From positions 62,001-126,000 of the forward strand of contig NZ_JAJJNF010000009.1 in the NCBI RefSeq assembly GCF_021245805.1: a stretch of DNA of 64,000 nt, in the 5' to 3' direction. The translations under genes were made by a program, and so were the position numbers. Source of the DNA: Mangrovimonas futianensis (GTDB taxonomy: Bacteria > Bacteroidota > Bacteroidia > Flavobacteriales > Flavobacteriaceae). The notes below the pieces were generated by a model that ran no database searches, was not told the DNA's origin, and worked only from the letters and a program-made list of their open reading frames with translations. This document shows positions 16,546-25,006 of this stretch, one piece after another. The stretch's first letter is position 1; each line of letters begins with the position of its first letter.

Positions 16546-17403
16546 ATGGAAATAATTAGAGATACATTTTACGAAGGAGAAAGACCGTTGTATGCGGCAA
16601 AGGATTTGCGTCTAGAAAATGTGAAAATATATCCAGGAGAATCAGCCTTAAAAGAAGCGCAAAATATTGTTGCTGATGACTGCTATTTTATGGGGAAATA
16701 TCCGTTTTGGCATACTAATAATTCTGAAATACGAAACAGCCATTTTACAGTGTTTTCAAGAGCTGCCATTTGGTATTCCAAAAATTTACGCATGTTCGAT
16801 ACTTTAGTCGAAGCACCTAAAATGTTTCGTGAAATTGATGGACTTTATGTAGAGAATGTCAAATTTACTGAGGCAGGGGAAACCTTTTGGAATTGCAGAA
16901 ATCTGGAGTTGAAAAACGTGGAGGCTAAGCAGGCTCCTTATATATTTATGAATAGTAGCAACCTTAAAATTGAAAATTTAAAATTACAAGGTGATTATTC
17001 ATTTCAGGATGCTAAAAATGTTGAAATAAGAAATTCATATTTAGATTCCAAAGATGCGTTTTGGAAAACTGAAAATGTAACAGTTTACGATTCTGTGATT
17101 ATAGGAGAATATTTAGGTTGGAATTCCAAGAACCTAAAATTTGTGAATTGTAAAATAGGAGGAACGCAACCACTCTGTTATGTAGATAATTTGATTTTGG
17201 AAAACTGCGAGTTTTTGGACGATTGCGATCTCGCTTTTGAATATAGCACCGTAAATGCTGATATAGTGAATCATGTTGTTAGTGTAAAAAATCCATTAGG
17301 AGGTCATATAAAAGCAAAAAGTATTGGGAAGGTTATTTTGGATGAAAATTATAGGAACCCTGGAGCATGTAAAATTGAAACTATTGAAGAGGTAGAGGCA
17401 TAA
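16546..17403 (+). CDS. DUF3737 family beta-helix protein
   Basis: I take ATG 16546 as start (285 residues); TTG 16534 would only add four. There is no signal peptide. The protein consists of repeated short strands ending in Asn (NSEIRNSHF, NLKIENLKL, NVEIRNSYL, NLKFVNCKI), the pattern of a right-handed parallel beta-helix, and carries paired FW motifs (KYPFWHTNN, GETFWNCRN, DAFWKTEN). This matches DUF3737, whose role is unknown. It ends 3 bp before the MalY/PatB gene, a neighbour arrangement I also recall from other phyla, so the two may act together. Confidence 0.87.
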   Translation: MEIIRDTFYEGERPLYAAKDLRLENVKIYPGESALKEAQNIVADDCYFMGKYPFWHTNNSEIRNSHFTVFSRAAIWYSKNLRMFDTLVEAPKMFREIDGLYVENVKFTEAGETFWNCRNLELKNVEAKQAPYIFMNSSNLKIENLKLQGDYSFQDAKNVEIRNSYLDSKDAFWKTENVTVYDSVIIGEYLGWNSKNLKFVNCKIGGTQPLCYVDNLILENCEFLDDCDLAFEYSTVNADIVNHVVSVKNPLGGHIKAKSIGKVILDENYRNPGACKIETIEEVEA

Positions 17404-17406
17404 ATA

Positions 17407-18570
17407 ATGACGTATAATTTTGACGAACCGGTAAACAGAATACACAGCAATTCTTATAAATGGGATACGGCACCTCATGGTGAGGTGTTGCCTATGTGGG
17501 TGGCAGATATGGATTTTCGTACTGCTCAGCCCATAATTGATGCCCTTGCTAAACGAGTGCAACATGGAGTTTTTGGTTATACAAAAGTACCTGATGCTTA
17601 TTTTCAAGCAGTTACTAATTGGTTTGAGAGAAGACATGATTTTAAGTTTAGTGCAAAATCCTTACTATTTACTACAGGAGTGGTGCCAGGATTGTCTGCC
17701 GTTATTAAAGCATTAACGCATGCTGGAGATCAAGTAATAGTACAGGGCCCTGTTTACAATTGCTTTTTTTCATCCATAAGAAATAACGATTGTGAAATGG
17801 TGTCAAATGATCTTGTGTATGAAAATGGTAAGTACAGTATTGATTTTGAGGATTTGGAAGAAAAGACCAGTAACCCGAAAGCTAAGTTAATGCTGCTTTG
17901 TAGTCCCCACAATCCGGTAGGAAGGGTGTGGAAGAAAGAGGAATTAGAGAAAATTGGTGAAATCTGCATTCGTAATGAAGTAATTGTAGTGGCTGATGAA
18001 ATACATTGTGACTTGGTATATCAAGGGCGTAAGCATATTCCTTTTGCATCAATTAGTGATGAATTCTTAATGCATTCAGTAACTTGTACAGCTCCTAGCA
18101 AAACCTTTAATCTGGCAGGGTTACAAGTAGCAAATATTCTGGCTGCTGATGATACATTTAAAGCAAAAATAGACAAAGCCTTGAACATTAATGAGGTTTG
18201 CGAAATTAATCCTTTTGCGGTTGAAGGGCTTATAGCAGCTTACAATGAGGGGGAAGAATGGCTGGAACAACTTAAACAATACCTCTGGGGAAATTACACA
18301 TATCTAAAAACGTTCTTTGAAAAGAAGTTGCCTCAATTTAAGGTATTACCATTGGAAGGAACTTATCTAGTTTGGGTAGACGTTAGAAATCTTAATTTAA
18401 CTTCAAAGGAAATAACTTCAACCTTACTGGAAAAGGCAAATCTTTGGATAAATGAGGGCACGCTTTATGGGGAAGCAGGTGAAGGATTTATAAGGTTGAA
18501 TATTGCCTGTACCAGAGCCTCTCTTGAGGAAGGACTTGATAAGCTTTTTAACGTATTTGGAACTATGTAA
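17407..18570 (+). CDS. MalY/PatB-type pyridoxal phosphate C-S lyase
   Basis: 387 residues, fold-type I aminotransferase family. LPMWVADMDFRTAQPI near residue 29 is the family hallmark. LLCSPHNPVGRVW and VVADEIHCDLVY contact the cofactor, and APSKTFNLAGLQ (about 230-241) holds the Lys that binds pyridoxal phosphate. Likely activity is beta-cystathionase or cysteine-S-conjugate beta-lyase, releasing pyruvate, ammonia and a thiol. In some bacteria the protein has a regulatory role. Its stop codon shares a base with the next start (TAATG), so it is translationally coupled to the exporter. Confidence 0.93.
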   Translation: MTYNFDEPVNRIHSNSYKWDTAPHGEVLPMWVADMDFRTAQPIIDALAKRVQHGVFGYTKVPDAYFQAVTNWFERRHDFKFSAKSLLFTTGVVPGLSAVIKALTHAGDQVIVQGPVYNCFFSSIRNNDCEMVSNDLVYENGKYSIDFEDLEEKTSNPKAKLMLLCSPHNPVGRVWKKEELEKIGEICIRNEVIVVADEIHCDLVYQGRKHIPFASISDEFLMHSVTCTAPSKTFNLAGLQVANILAADDTFKAKIDKALNINEVCEINPFAVEGLIAAYNEGEEWLEQLKQYLWGNYTYLKTFFEKKLPQFKVLPLEGTYLVWVDVRNLNLTSKEITSTLLEKANLWINEGTLYGEAGEGFIRLNIACTRASLEEGLDKLFNVFGTM

Positions 18571-19496
18571 TGGGAAAGAGAATTAAGTTAGATATTATTT
18601 TAGCTTATTTTCTCATTTATGTGGTATGGGGTTCTACCTACTTTTTTATAGATGTAGCTTTAAAGGGCTTTCCCATATTTTTATTAGGTACACTTCGTTT
18701 TTCTGTAGCGGGTATTATAATGCTTATGTGGTGTTGCCAACGTGGTGAAGCGTTGTTTGATAAAAAACTCATTATAAGATCAGCCATTAGTGGTTTTATG
18801 TTACTCTTTGTTGATATGACGGTCATCATGCTTTCAGAACAGTATGTGACTAGTAGTTTAGTGGCCATTATTTCTGCCTCAACAGCCATATGGATTACCT
18901 TACTTGATGTACCCATGTGGAAAAATAATTTTAAAAATACCTGGGTAATTCTGGGAATAAGTTTAGGATTTATAGGGGTGCTTTTGCTTTATGTGGAGCA
19001 GTATGTTAGTCACAAGTTAGATTCGTCCCATAATTATGGAATCGCGATTTTGATTTTTGGATGTATTTCTTGGGCATTAGGGACTTTGTTTACCAAATAT
19101 GTTACTTCAAATGAGGAAAAGAGCAAAGGCTTTTCCGGTACAGCATGGCAAATGATTTTTGCCTCTCTCATGTTTGGGATCTTTAGTTTAGGAAGGAGAG
19201 AGACAGTTTCGATAGACTTTCAAAATGTTCCTGTTAGTTCATGGTTCTCATTGGTTTATCTAATTGTTTTAGGATCTGTTTTGGCTTATTCAGCTTATAT
19301 ATGGTTATTAAATAAAAGACCTGCAACCGAAGTGGGAACACATGCTTATGTAAATCCTCTTGTAGCAGTTTTTTTTGGATCTTGGATTGGAAACGAACTT
19401 GTATCAATACTCCAAATCTTTGGATTGTTTGTAATATGTGTTGGAGTCATGTTGGTGAATAAGACAATAAAACAAAATAAAATTAATTTAAAATAG
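18570..19496 (+). CDS. EamA/DMT-family transporter
   Basis: 308 residues with about ten hydrophobic segments in two EamA repeats. The first begins ILAYFLIYVVWGSTYFFIDV and the second NYGIAILIFGCISWALGTLF. These inner-membrane carriers usually export amino acids or related metabolites. It is coupled by a 1-bp overlap to the PatB-like lyase, so export of a lyase substrate or product is plausible (inference). A short basic C-terminus is cytoplasmic. Confidence 0.9.
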   Translation: MGKRIKLDIILAYFLIYVVWGSTYFFIDVALKGFPIFLLGTLRFSVAGIIMLMWCCQRGEALFDKKLIIRSAISGFMLLFVDMTVIMLSEQYVTSSLVAIISASTAIWITLLDVPMWKNNFKNTWVILGISLGFIGVLLLYVEQYVSHKLDSSHNYGIAILIFGCISWALGTLFTKYVTSNEEKSKGFSGTAWQMIFASLMFGIFSLGRRETVSIDFQNVPVSSWFSLVYLIVLGSVLAYSAYIWLLNKRPATEVGTHAYVNPLVAVFFGSWIGNELVSILQIFGLFVICVGVMLVNKTIKQNKINLK

Positions 19497-19502
19497 AAGA
19501 TT

Positions 19503-20159
19503 ATGAAAGTGATACTTATAGGAGCAAATGGTAAAGTAGGAAGACTCATAGCAAAGAAAATGAGTCAATCTAATTTCTTTAAACCTACGGCTTTTATTAG
19601 AAATGAAGATCAGAAAGCTTATTTTGAAAACTTGGGGATTCCAGTTCTTATTGATAGTTTGGAAAATTCTGAGGAGCACCTTTCGAAAGTGATTGAAGGC
19701 TTTGACGCAGTCATTTTTTCAGCAGGTTCAGGTGGTTCTACGGGTTATGATAAAACAATAGAAATTGACCTTTATGGTGCTGTAAAAATCATAGAAGCTT
19801 CCAAAAAAAATCATGTGAAGCGGTTTGTTATGGTAGGGGCCGCGTTTTCAGATGTTCCCGAATACTGGAAACAACCGGGAATGAAACCATACTATATAGC
19901 TAAACATTTAGCAGATAAAGAGCTCATGAGAAGTGGATTGGACTATACAATCCTAAGACCTGTTCGTTTGACTGATGATGAGAAAGCAGGAAAGGTTAAG
20001 ATGACATCAAACCCTTTCACTTTGAATGAAGAAATTCCAAGAGAAGCTGTGGCAGAAACCGTTTTGGCTGTTTTGGATGCCCCACGAGTTTCCCAAAGGA
20101 TAATAGAAATGAGTGAAGGAGAATTGAGTATTCAAGAAGCCTTAAGCCAGTTAGAATAG
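19503..20159 (+). CDS. NAD(P)-binding NmrA/atypical SDR protein
   Basis: 218 residues, cytoplasmic. The N-terminal Rossmann motif GANGKVGRL (residues 7-15), GFDAVIFSAGSGG near 67 and a YYIAKHLADKELMRSGLDYTILRPVRL-type block (about 127-155, quoted in parts: YYIAKHLADKEL, TILRPVRL) define an atypical short-chain dehydrogenase of the YwnB/YhfK type. It could be a reductase or a redox sensor; the substrate is unknown. It is the last gene before a 329-bp spacer with regulatory repeats, so the first long unit probably ends here, although no clear terminator is seen. Confidence 0.88.
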   Translation: MKVILIGANGKVGRLIAKKMSQSNFFKPTAFIRNEDQKAYFENLGIPVLIDSLENSEEHLSKVIEGFDAVIFSAGSGGSTGYDKTIEIDLYGAVKIIEASKKNHVKRFVMVGAAFSDVPEYWKQPGMKPYYIAKHLADKELMRSGLDYTILRPVRLTDDEKAGKVKMTSNPFTLNEEIPREAVAETVLAVLDAPRVSQRIIEMSEGELSIQEALSQLE

Positions 20160-20488
20160 AGGTGCCATTTTTATTACGTTCGACCAAATTAGGGTCAAAA
20201 ATGCAGATAAAATGAGCTTTGGTTTGAATTTCGTAAGTATCGGTTTGAATTTATTAAAACCACGGATGATTTAAGTTGTACCTTAGTAATATCATTTTTA
20301 GTTGAGTAATCAACTGATTTTAAGCGGGTAATTGAATATTCTTTTTCCAATTGAGAGTCCCTTAAAATCATTTTAAGAATTTAGGTAGTTGCTCCAAAAC
20401 TATTTCAATGTTCTTAAATCTTAATTTAATTATAAGATTGAGTTAAGATAGCCTTAAAATAAATCAATAACACTAAACATTAAAAAAT
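20160..20488 (+). promoter_or_regulatory. 329-bp regulatory spacer before the cupin-dehydrogenase unit
   Basis: No gene is visible. It holds the 21-bp direct repeat at 20221-20252 and a near-consensus -7 box TACCTTAG at 20279-20286. Two hairpins follow, AGTTGA/TCAACT at 20300-20315 and CTTAAAA/TTTTAAG at 20361-20377. If transcription starts near 20290, the cupin gene has a structured leader of about 200 nt. Confidence 0.5.
20221..20252 (+). promoter_or_regulatory. Candidate AraC operator, perfect 11-bp direct repeat at 21 bp
   Basis: GGTTTGAATTT occurs at 20221-20231 and again at 20242-20252. It matches the pair at 11599/11620 and the single copy at 10702. Its distance to the likely -7 box (26 bp) is within one base of that at 11599. 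Confidence 0.65.
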
Positions 20489-21022
20489 ATGAAGTATTTC
20501 AAGTTTTCCTTATTAGTCATATCGATTGGATTTTTAGGTCTTTTCCAAAGTTGTAAACAAGCACCTGAAAAGCAAGAAGAATTGACAAATCAAACAGAAG
20601 AGAAGCCAGTAACTACAGATCAGGCTGTTTCTGATTTGAATTTTATTTTTCCTAAGGGTCAAAAGGGGCCTGATAAAAATTTTACAGGCAACGCATACAA
20701 TTATGGGATAGTGATGGATACAACCTTAACTACCATCGTTGGTAATGTGTATTTCGAACCGGGAGCAAGAAGTAATTGGCATAAACATCCAGCAGGCCAA
20801 ATTTTAGTCATAACCGATGGGGTAGGATATCATCAGATTGAAGGACAACCTATTGAGGTTATTAAAAAGGGTGATGCCGTAACATGTCCACCAGATACCA
20901 GACATTGGCATGGAGCAAGTAAAGAGATTGGTTTACAGCAAATGTACATCGTGCCTAATATCGAAAAAGGTGTGGTAGAATGGATGGAGCCGGTAACCGA
21001 TGAGCAATATAATAACCTGTAA
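20489..21022 (+). CDS. Cupin-domain lipoprotein
   Basis: 177 residues. The signal peptide ends in the lipobox LFQSC (Cys about 22), followed by an acidic linker. A single cupin domain (about residues 75-160) has the metal-binding motif SNWHKHPAGQILVITDG and the second motif PPDTRHWHGA. It is closely related to the cytoplasmic cupin encoded at 23171, which keeps the same motifs, so this is an exported paralogue. Related cupins occur beside carboxymuconolactone decarboxylases and reductases; reaction unknown. The next gene starts 10 bp downstream. Confidence 0.88.
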   Translation: MKYFKFSLLVISIGFLGLFQSCKQAPEKQEELTNQTEEKPVTTDQAVSDLNFIFPKGQKGPDKNFTGNAYNYGIVMDTTLTTIVGNVYFEPGARSNWHKHPAGQILVITDGVGYHQIEGQPIEVIKKGDAVTCPPDTRHWHGASKEIGLQQMYIVPNIEKGVVEWMEPVTDEQYNNL

Positions 21023-21032
21023 AATTTTGAAT

Positions 21033-22259
21033 ATGAAAGATCAGAACAAACCTGAAGGTAAAGGACAATCTAGAAGAAATTTTATCAAACAATCTGGCAC
21101 CGTAGGAGCTGGGGCCATGTTAATGGGATCTATGCCTTTTTTAGGAAATGCCTTTAACACCAATACATCAAACGATACAAACACGATTATAGATATGAGT
21201 AAAAATATAAAAACAAAAGGCTACGCAGCCAAAGACGAATCTGGGAAATTAAGTCCATGGGAATTTGAAAGAAGACCAGTAGGGGATGATGATATTTTGA
21301 TTGATATCAAGTTTGCAAGTATCTGCCATTCTGATATTCACCAAGAAAAAGGACATTGGGGAAAGCAACAGTACCCTCAGGTCCCTGGTCACGAAATTGT
21401 TGGTGTAGTTACAGCAGTTGGTAAAAACGTCACTAAATTTAAAGTAGGAGATAGAGCAGGTGTTGGCTGTATGGTAGATAGCTGTATGGAGTGTGAAAGC
21501 TGTACACATGGTGAAGAACATTTTTGCGATAGAGGTCAAACATTATTCACATATGGAAACAAAACTGATGCAGAACCAACAGGAATTACTCAAGGTGGTT
21601 ATTCAGACAAGTTAGTTGTTAGAGACCATTTTGCTGTTCATATTCCAGATCATATCACTTTTGAAGAAGCTGCGCCACTTTTATGTGCTGGTATCACAAC
21701 TTACTCGCCATTAATGAGAGCTCAATTTAAAGTAGGAGACAAAGTTGGTGTTGCAGGTATTGGTGGTTTAGGACATTTAGCTGTTAAAATTGCAGTGTCT
21801 AAAGGTGCAGAAGTTTATGCGTTTACAACAACACCAGATAAAGTGGAAGACATTAAATCTTGGGGTGTAAAAGAAGTTATTGTAGTAGATGACGAGTTTA
21901 AAAACATGCAAGCTTACAACAAAACTTTAGATTATATGATTTCTACCATTCCGTATCAATTTAATGTGACGCCTTACGTCATGTGTTTAAAACCTGGTGG
22001 AACATTCACGTTTGTTGGTATGCCAGAAGGATCAGAAATCACAATCAACAACTTAATGTTAGCATTTGCAAGAGTTAATTTCAATTCATCTTTAATTGGA
22101 GGTATTCCAGAAACTCAAGAAGTCGTTCACTATTGTGCCGATAATGGTATTAAGCCAAGTATTGAGATTATTGATGCAAACCAGATTAACAATGCTTGGG
22201 ATAAAGTGGTTAACAAAGAAGCAAGATACAGATATGTTATCGACGCTTCAACATTTTAA
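21033..22259 (+). CDS. Zinc alcohol dehydrogenase (YahK/CAD-like) with Tat leader
   Basis: I take ATG 21033 as start (409 residues); ATG 21000 would overlap the preceding gene. A twin-arginine signal (SRRNFIKQSGTVGAGAM) precedes the enzyme. Catalytic zinc ligands are Cys in SICHSD (about 98) and His/Glu in PGHEIVG (about 120); structural zinc cysteines lie in CMVDSCMECESCTHG; the NADP site is GIGGLGHLAVK. It reduces aldehydes, or oxidises alcohols, of the cinnamyl-alcohol-dehydrogenase family. An in-frame ATG at 21195 (MSKNIKTKGYAA) is where cytoplasmic relatives begin, so two forms are possible. Part of an operon with cupins and an aldo/keto reductase. Confidence 0.92.
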   Translation: MKDQNKPEGKGQSRRNFIKQSGTVGAGAMLMGSMPFLGNAFNTNTSNDTNTIIDMSKNIKTKGYAAKDESGKLSPWEFERRPVGDDDILIDIKFASICHSDIHQEKGHWGKQQYPQVPGHEIVGVVTAVGKNVTKFKVGDRAGVGCMVDSCMECESCTHGEEHFCDRGQTLFTYGNKTDAEPTGITQGGYSDKLVVRDHFAVHIPDHITFEEAAPLLCAGITTYSPLMRAQFKVGDKVGVAGIGGLGHLAVKIAVSKGAEVYAFTTTPDKVEDIKSWGVKEVIVVDDEFKNMQAYNKTLDYMISTIPYQFNVTPYVMCLKPGGTFTFVGMPEGSEITINNLMLAFARVNFNSSLIGGIPETQEVVHYCADNGIKPSIEIIDANQINNAWDKVVNKEARYRYVIDASTF

Positions 22260-22282
22260 TTAACAATAAAAAAAGAGAAAAA

Positions 22283-23140
22283 ATGATTTTACAAGAAACA
22301 TATAAATTAAATAATGGAGTAGAAATTCCTAAAATAGGTTATGGGACTTGGATGATAGATAATGATGCTGTTGTCGATGCTGTAAAAACTGCAATTAACG
22401 TTGGTTACACGCATATCGATACAGCTCAAGCATACCAAAACGAAGAAGGTGTTGGTAAAGCAATTAAAGAAAGTGATGTTGCAAGAGAAGATTTGTTTGT
22501 AACAACAAAATTAGCGGCGGAGGTAAAATCTTATGACGAAGCTGTAAAATCAATAGACGAATCTTTAAAAACCATGGGCTTGGACTATATAGATATGATG
22601 ATTATTCATAGTCCAAAACCTTGGCAAGAATTTCAAAACGAAGACCGATATTTTGAAGGAAACCTAGAAGCTTGGAAAGCTTTAGAAGAAGCTTACGAAG
22701 CAGGAAAACTAAAAGCTATCGGAGTTTCAAACTTCAAAAAAGAAGATTTAGATAACATTTTAGAAAATGCAAAAGTAAGGCCTCAAGTCAATCAAATTTT
22801 GGCGCACATCACAAACGTGCCAACAGATATGATCGCGTATGCTAAATCTAAAGACATTTTAATTGAAGCATTTTCACCATTAGGACATGGCGAATTATTC
22901 AAGAATGAAGAAGTTAAGGCGATAGCAGATAAATACGGGGTATCTGTACCTCAATTGGCAATTAGATATGATTTGCAATTGGGCTTACTTCCGTTGCCTA
23001 AAACCCAAACACCGGCGCACATGAAGTCTAACGCAGAGGTTGATTTTGAAATTTCAGCAGAGGACATGGAAACATTAAATAACATGGAAGAGATTAAAGA
23101 TTACGGAGAGGCTAGTAATTTTCCAGTATTTGCGAAATAA
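22283..23140 (+). CDS. Aldo/keto reductase
   Basis: 285 residues, cytoplasmic, usual length. The catalytic tetrad is visible: Asp and Tyr in HIDTAQAYQNEEG (about 46-51), Lys in VTTKLAAEV (about 76) and His in MMIIHSPKP (about 110). LEEAYEAGKLKAIGVSNF and the C-terminal LLPLPKTQTPAHMKSN bind NADPH. It is of the AKR5/DkgA-like type and reduces aldehydes such as methylglyoxal or keto acids (family knowledge). It sits 23 bp behind the zinc alcohol dehydrogenase and 30 bp before a cupin gene, supporting a carbonyl-detoxification operon. Confidence 0.93.
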   Translation: MILQETYKLNNGVEIPKIGYGTWMIDNDAVVDAVKTAINVGYTHIDTAQAYQNEEGVGKAIKESDVAREDLFVTTKLAAEVKSYDEAVKSIDESLKTMGLDYIDMMIIHSPKPWQEFQNEDRYFEGNLEAWKALEEAYEAGKLKAIGVSNFKKEDLDNILENAKVRPQVNQILAHITNVPTDMIAYAKSKDILIEAFSPLGHGELFKNEEVKAIADKYGVSVPQLAIRYDLQLGLLPLPKTQTPAHMKSNAEVDFEISAEDMETLNNMEEIKDYGEASNFPVFAK

Positions 23141-23170
23141 GTTTAAAAATAGAATTATAAAAACATAGAA

Positions 23171-23569
23171 ATGAAAATTTATAAAAACGGGGAAATCCCA
23201 TCCATGAAAGGACCAGATGAATGGTTTACAGGAGATGTTATTGTAGACCCTTTATATCAAAATATTGAAAATGTAACCAAAGGGGCTGCAGCTCTAGTAA
23301 CCTTTGCTCCAGGAGCAAGAACAGCTTGGCATACACACCCTGCCGGACAAACGTTAATTGTGCAATCGGGATTGGGTTGGATTCAAAAAGAAGGTGGACC
23401 CATCGAAGAAATTAGACCTGGGGATATCGTTTATTTCGAACCTAATGAAAAACACTGGCATGGTGCTTCGGCCAATAAAGCCATGAGTCACATTGCTATT
23501 CAAGAAGAAGTGAACGGGGAAGTTGTGACTTGGATGGAAAAGGTGTCAGAAGAGCAATACTCAAAATAA
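23171..23569 (+). CDS. Cytoplasmic cupin-domain protein
   Basis: 132 residues without signal peptide. The cupin motifs are TAWHTHPAGQTLIVQSG and EPNEKHWHGA, which supply three His and one Gln or Glu to a metal. The sequence parallels the cupin lipoprotein at 20489 across its whole length, including the final WMEKVSEEQYSK against WMEPVTDEQYNN, so the two are paralogues in different compartments. Activity unknown; relatives are often called carboxymuconolactone decarboxylase-associated cupins. Confidence 0.9.
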   Translation: MKIYKNGEIPSMKGPDEWFTGDVIVDPLYQNIENVTKGAAALVTFAPGARTAWHTHPAGQTLIVQSGLGWIQKEGGPIEEIRPGDIVYFEPNEKHWHGASANKAMSHIAIQEEVNGEVVTWMEKVSEEQYSK

Positions 23570-23646
23570 GGGTACTAAAGTATAACGTTTTTTAAGGTAT
23601 AGGAGGCTTAACCAATAATTTTATCCAGTTAAAACTGAAAATATAG

Positions 23647-24363
23647 ATGTCAAAAATTTTTATAACGGGATCGACAGACGGTATAGGCTTCTTAGCAGCT
23701 AAGCAATTGCTTAAAGAAGGGCATGAAGTGCATCTCCATGCTCGAAATGATAAACGTGCCAGTGATTTAAGACAGAAACTTGAAAAAGAAGCTCCAGTTC
23801 TTACGGCCGACCTTTCTGATATAAATCAAATCAGGAGGTTGGCTCGAGAGCTGAATGATTTTGGACCGTATGATGCCATTATTCACAATGCAGGAGTTAT
23901 TTCGGTACCTTCTGAAGTAATCTTTACAGTAAATGTTTTGGCTCCTTACATGTTGACTAAATTGGTTGAAAAACCCGAACGTCTCGTTTACTTAAGTTCT
24001 AGCATGCATAGAGACGGAAACGCATTTGAATCCGAATTAAACCTCCAAAAGGTAAATTATTCCGATTCAAAATTGTATCTCACAACTTTGATGCGAGTGT
24101 TCGCTCAGCAAAATCCAGAGCTGTATATTAATGCAGTAGATCCAGGTTGGGTACCTACAAAAATGGGAGGGAGTGGTGCGCCAGACGATTTGAAGAAAGG
24201 TTATGAAACGCAAGTTTGGTTGGCAACTGGCCAGGATCGAGAAGTTTTGGTTTCAGGAAAATACTTCTATCATAAAAAGCAGCAAATACCAAATTCCCTT
24301 ATAGATAATGAAGCTTTTCAGGAAAGATTGCTCGCAGTCTTTGAAGCATACAGTAGAGAATAA
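23647..24363 (+). CDS. Short-chain dehydrogenase/reductase
   Basis: 238 residues, cytoplasmic. The cofactor motif GSTDGIGFLAAK is at residue 7, and HNAGVI marks the NAG motif near 80. The catalytic residues are Ser in YLSSSMH (about 117) and YSDSK (about 137-141). This is a classical SDR fold, slightly short at the C-terminus. Substrate unknown. A 77-bp gap separates it from the cupin, and 18 bp from the tautomerase that follows. Confidence 0.9.
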   Translation: MSKIFITGSTDGIGFLAAKQLLKEGHEVHLHARNDKRASDLRQKLEKEAPVLTADLSDINQIRRLARELNDFGPYDAIIHNAGVISVPSEVIFTVNVLAPYMLTKLVEKPERLVYLSSSMHRDGNAFESELNLQKVNYSDSKLYLTTLMRVFAQQNPELYINAVDPGWVPTKMGGSGAPDDLKKGYETQVWLATGQDREVLVSGKYFYHKKQQIPNSLIDNEAFQERLLAVFEAYSRE

Positions 24364-24381
24364 AAACATAACAAAAAAAAT

Positions 24382-24609
24382 ATGCCACATTTTCAAATTA
24401 ATCTGTTAGAAGGCAAAACAGAAGAGCAGAAACAAGCATTAGTAACCGAAGTTATTAAAGCAGCTCAAAAAACGATTGGAATGGGAGATGATTCCTATTC
24501 GGTATCCATTGAAGAATTTACCTTAGATCAATGGAAAGAAGACGTTTACCCTAATAAAATTATGGGTGATGAAACCATCTTGGTTAAGAAGCCAGGATAT
24601 CAAATGTAA
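24382..24609 (+). CDS. 4-oxalocrotonate tautomerase-like protein
   Basis: 75 residues. The sequence starts MPHFQINLLEGKTEEQKQAL; after removal of Met the N-terminal Pro would be the general base, as in 4-oxalocrotonate tautomerase. The beta-alpha-beta fold is visible, ending with a second strand and PNKIMGDETILVK. It probably tautomerises an enol or dienol. Its place among reductases and cupins suggests an aromatic or unsaturated carbonyl substrate, but this is inference. Confidence 0.88.
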   Translation: MPHFQINLLEGKTEEQKQALVTEVIKAAQKTIGMGDDSYSVSIEEFTLDQWKEDVYPNKIMGDETILVKKPGYQM

Positions 24610-24617
24610 AGGAACTT

Positions 24618-24995
24618 ATGAGTAAAGAATTAAATCATTTAACGCAAGAGGACGTTACTACTATTGCTGAACGCAACGATTTTCACATTGCACCCTTTCG
24701 CGAAGACGGAGAAACCTATGGTACCTTAACTTGGATTTGGGTTGTTGAGGTCCAGGGAGAGTTGTATGTGAGGGCTTACAATGGTACACGTTCTAGATGG
24801 TATGAAGCAGCTATACAACAAAAAGCTGGAAAAATTAAAGCTGCTGGTTTGGAAAGAGCAGTAAAATTTGAGCCTGTTTCGGGAGCTGTAAATGATCAAA
24901 TTGATGAAGCCTATAAACTAAAGTATTCGGGGAGTCCGTATTTGGGATCCATGATTAGTGAAAGATCTAAAGCAGCTACAGTTAAAGTGTTTTAG
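24618..24995 (+). CDS. DUF2255 family protein
   Basis: 125 residues, cytoplasmic. IWVVEVQGELYVRAYNGTRS followed by WYEAAIQ is characteristic of DUF2255, a family related to the flavin-reductase-like or deazaflavin-dependent split-barrel nitroreductases. The arrangement suggests a small cofactor-binding beta-barrel, but no catalytic residue is assigned. It lies 8 bp behind the tautomerase and 11 bp before the exporter gene, in the same operon. Confidence 0.8.
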   Translation: MSKELNHLTQEDVTTIAERNDFHIAPFREDGETYGTLTWIWVVEVQGELYVRAYNGTRSRWYEAAIQQKAGKIKAAGLERAVKFEPVSGAVNDQIDEAYKLKYSGSPYLGSMISERSKAATVKVF

Positions 24996-25006
24996 TTCGA
25001 TAAAAT

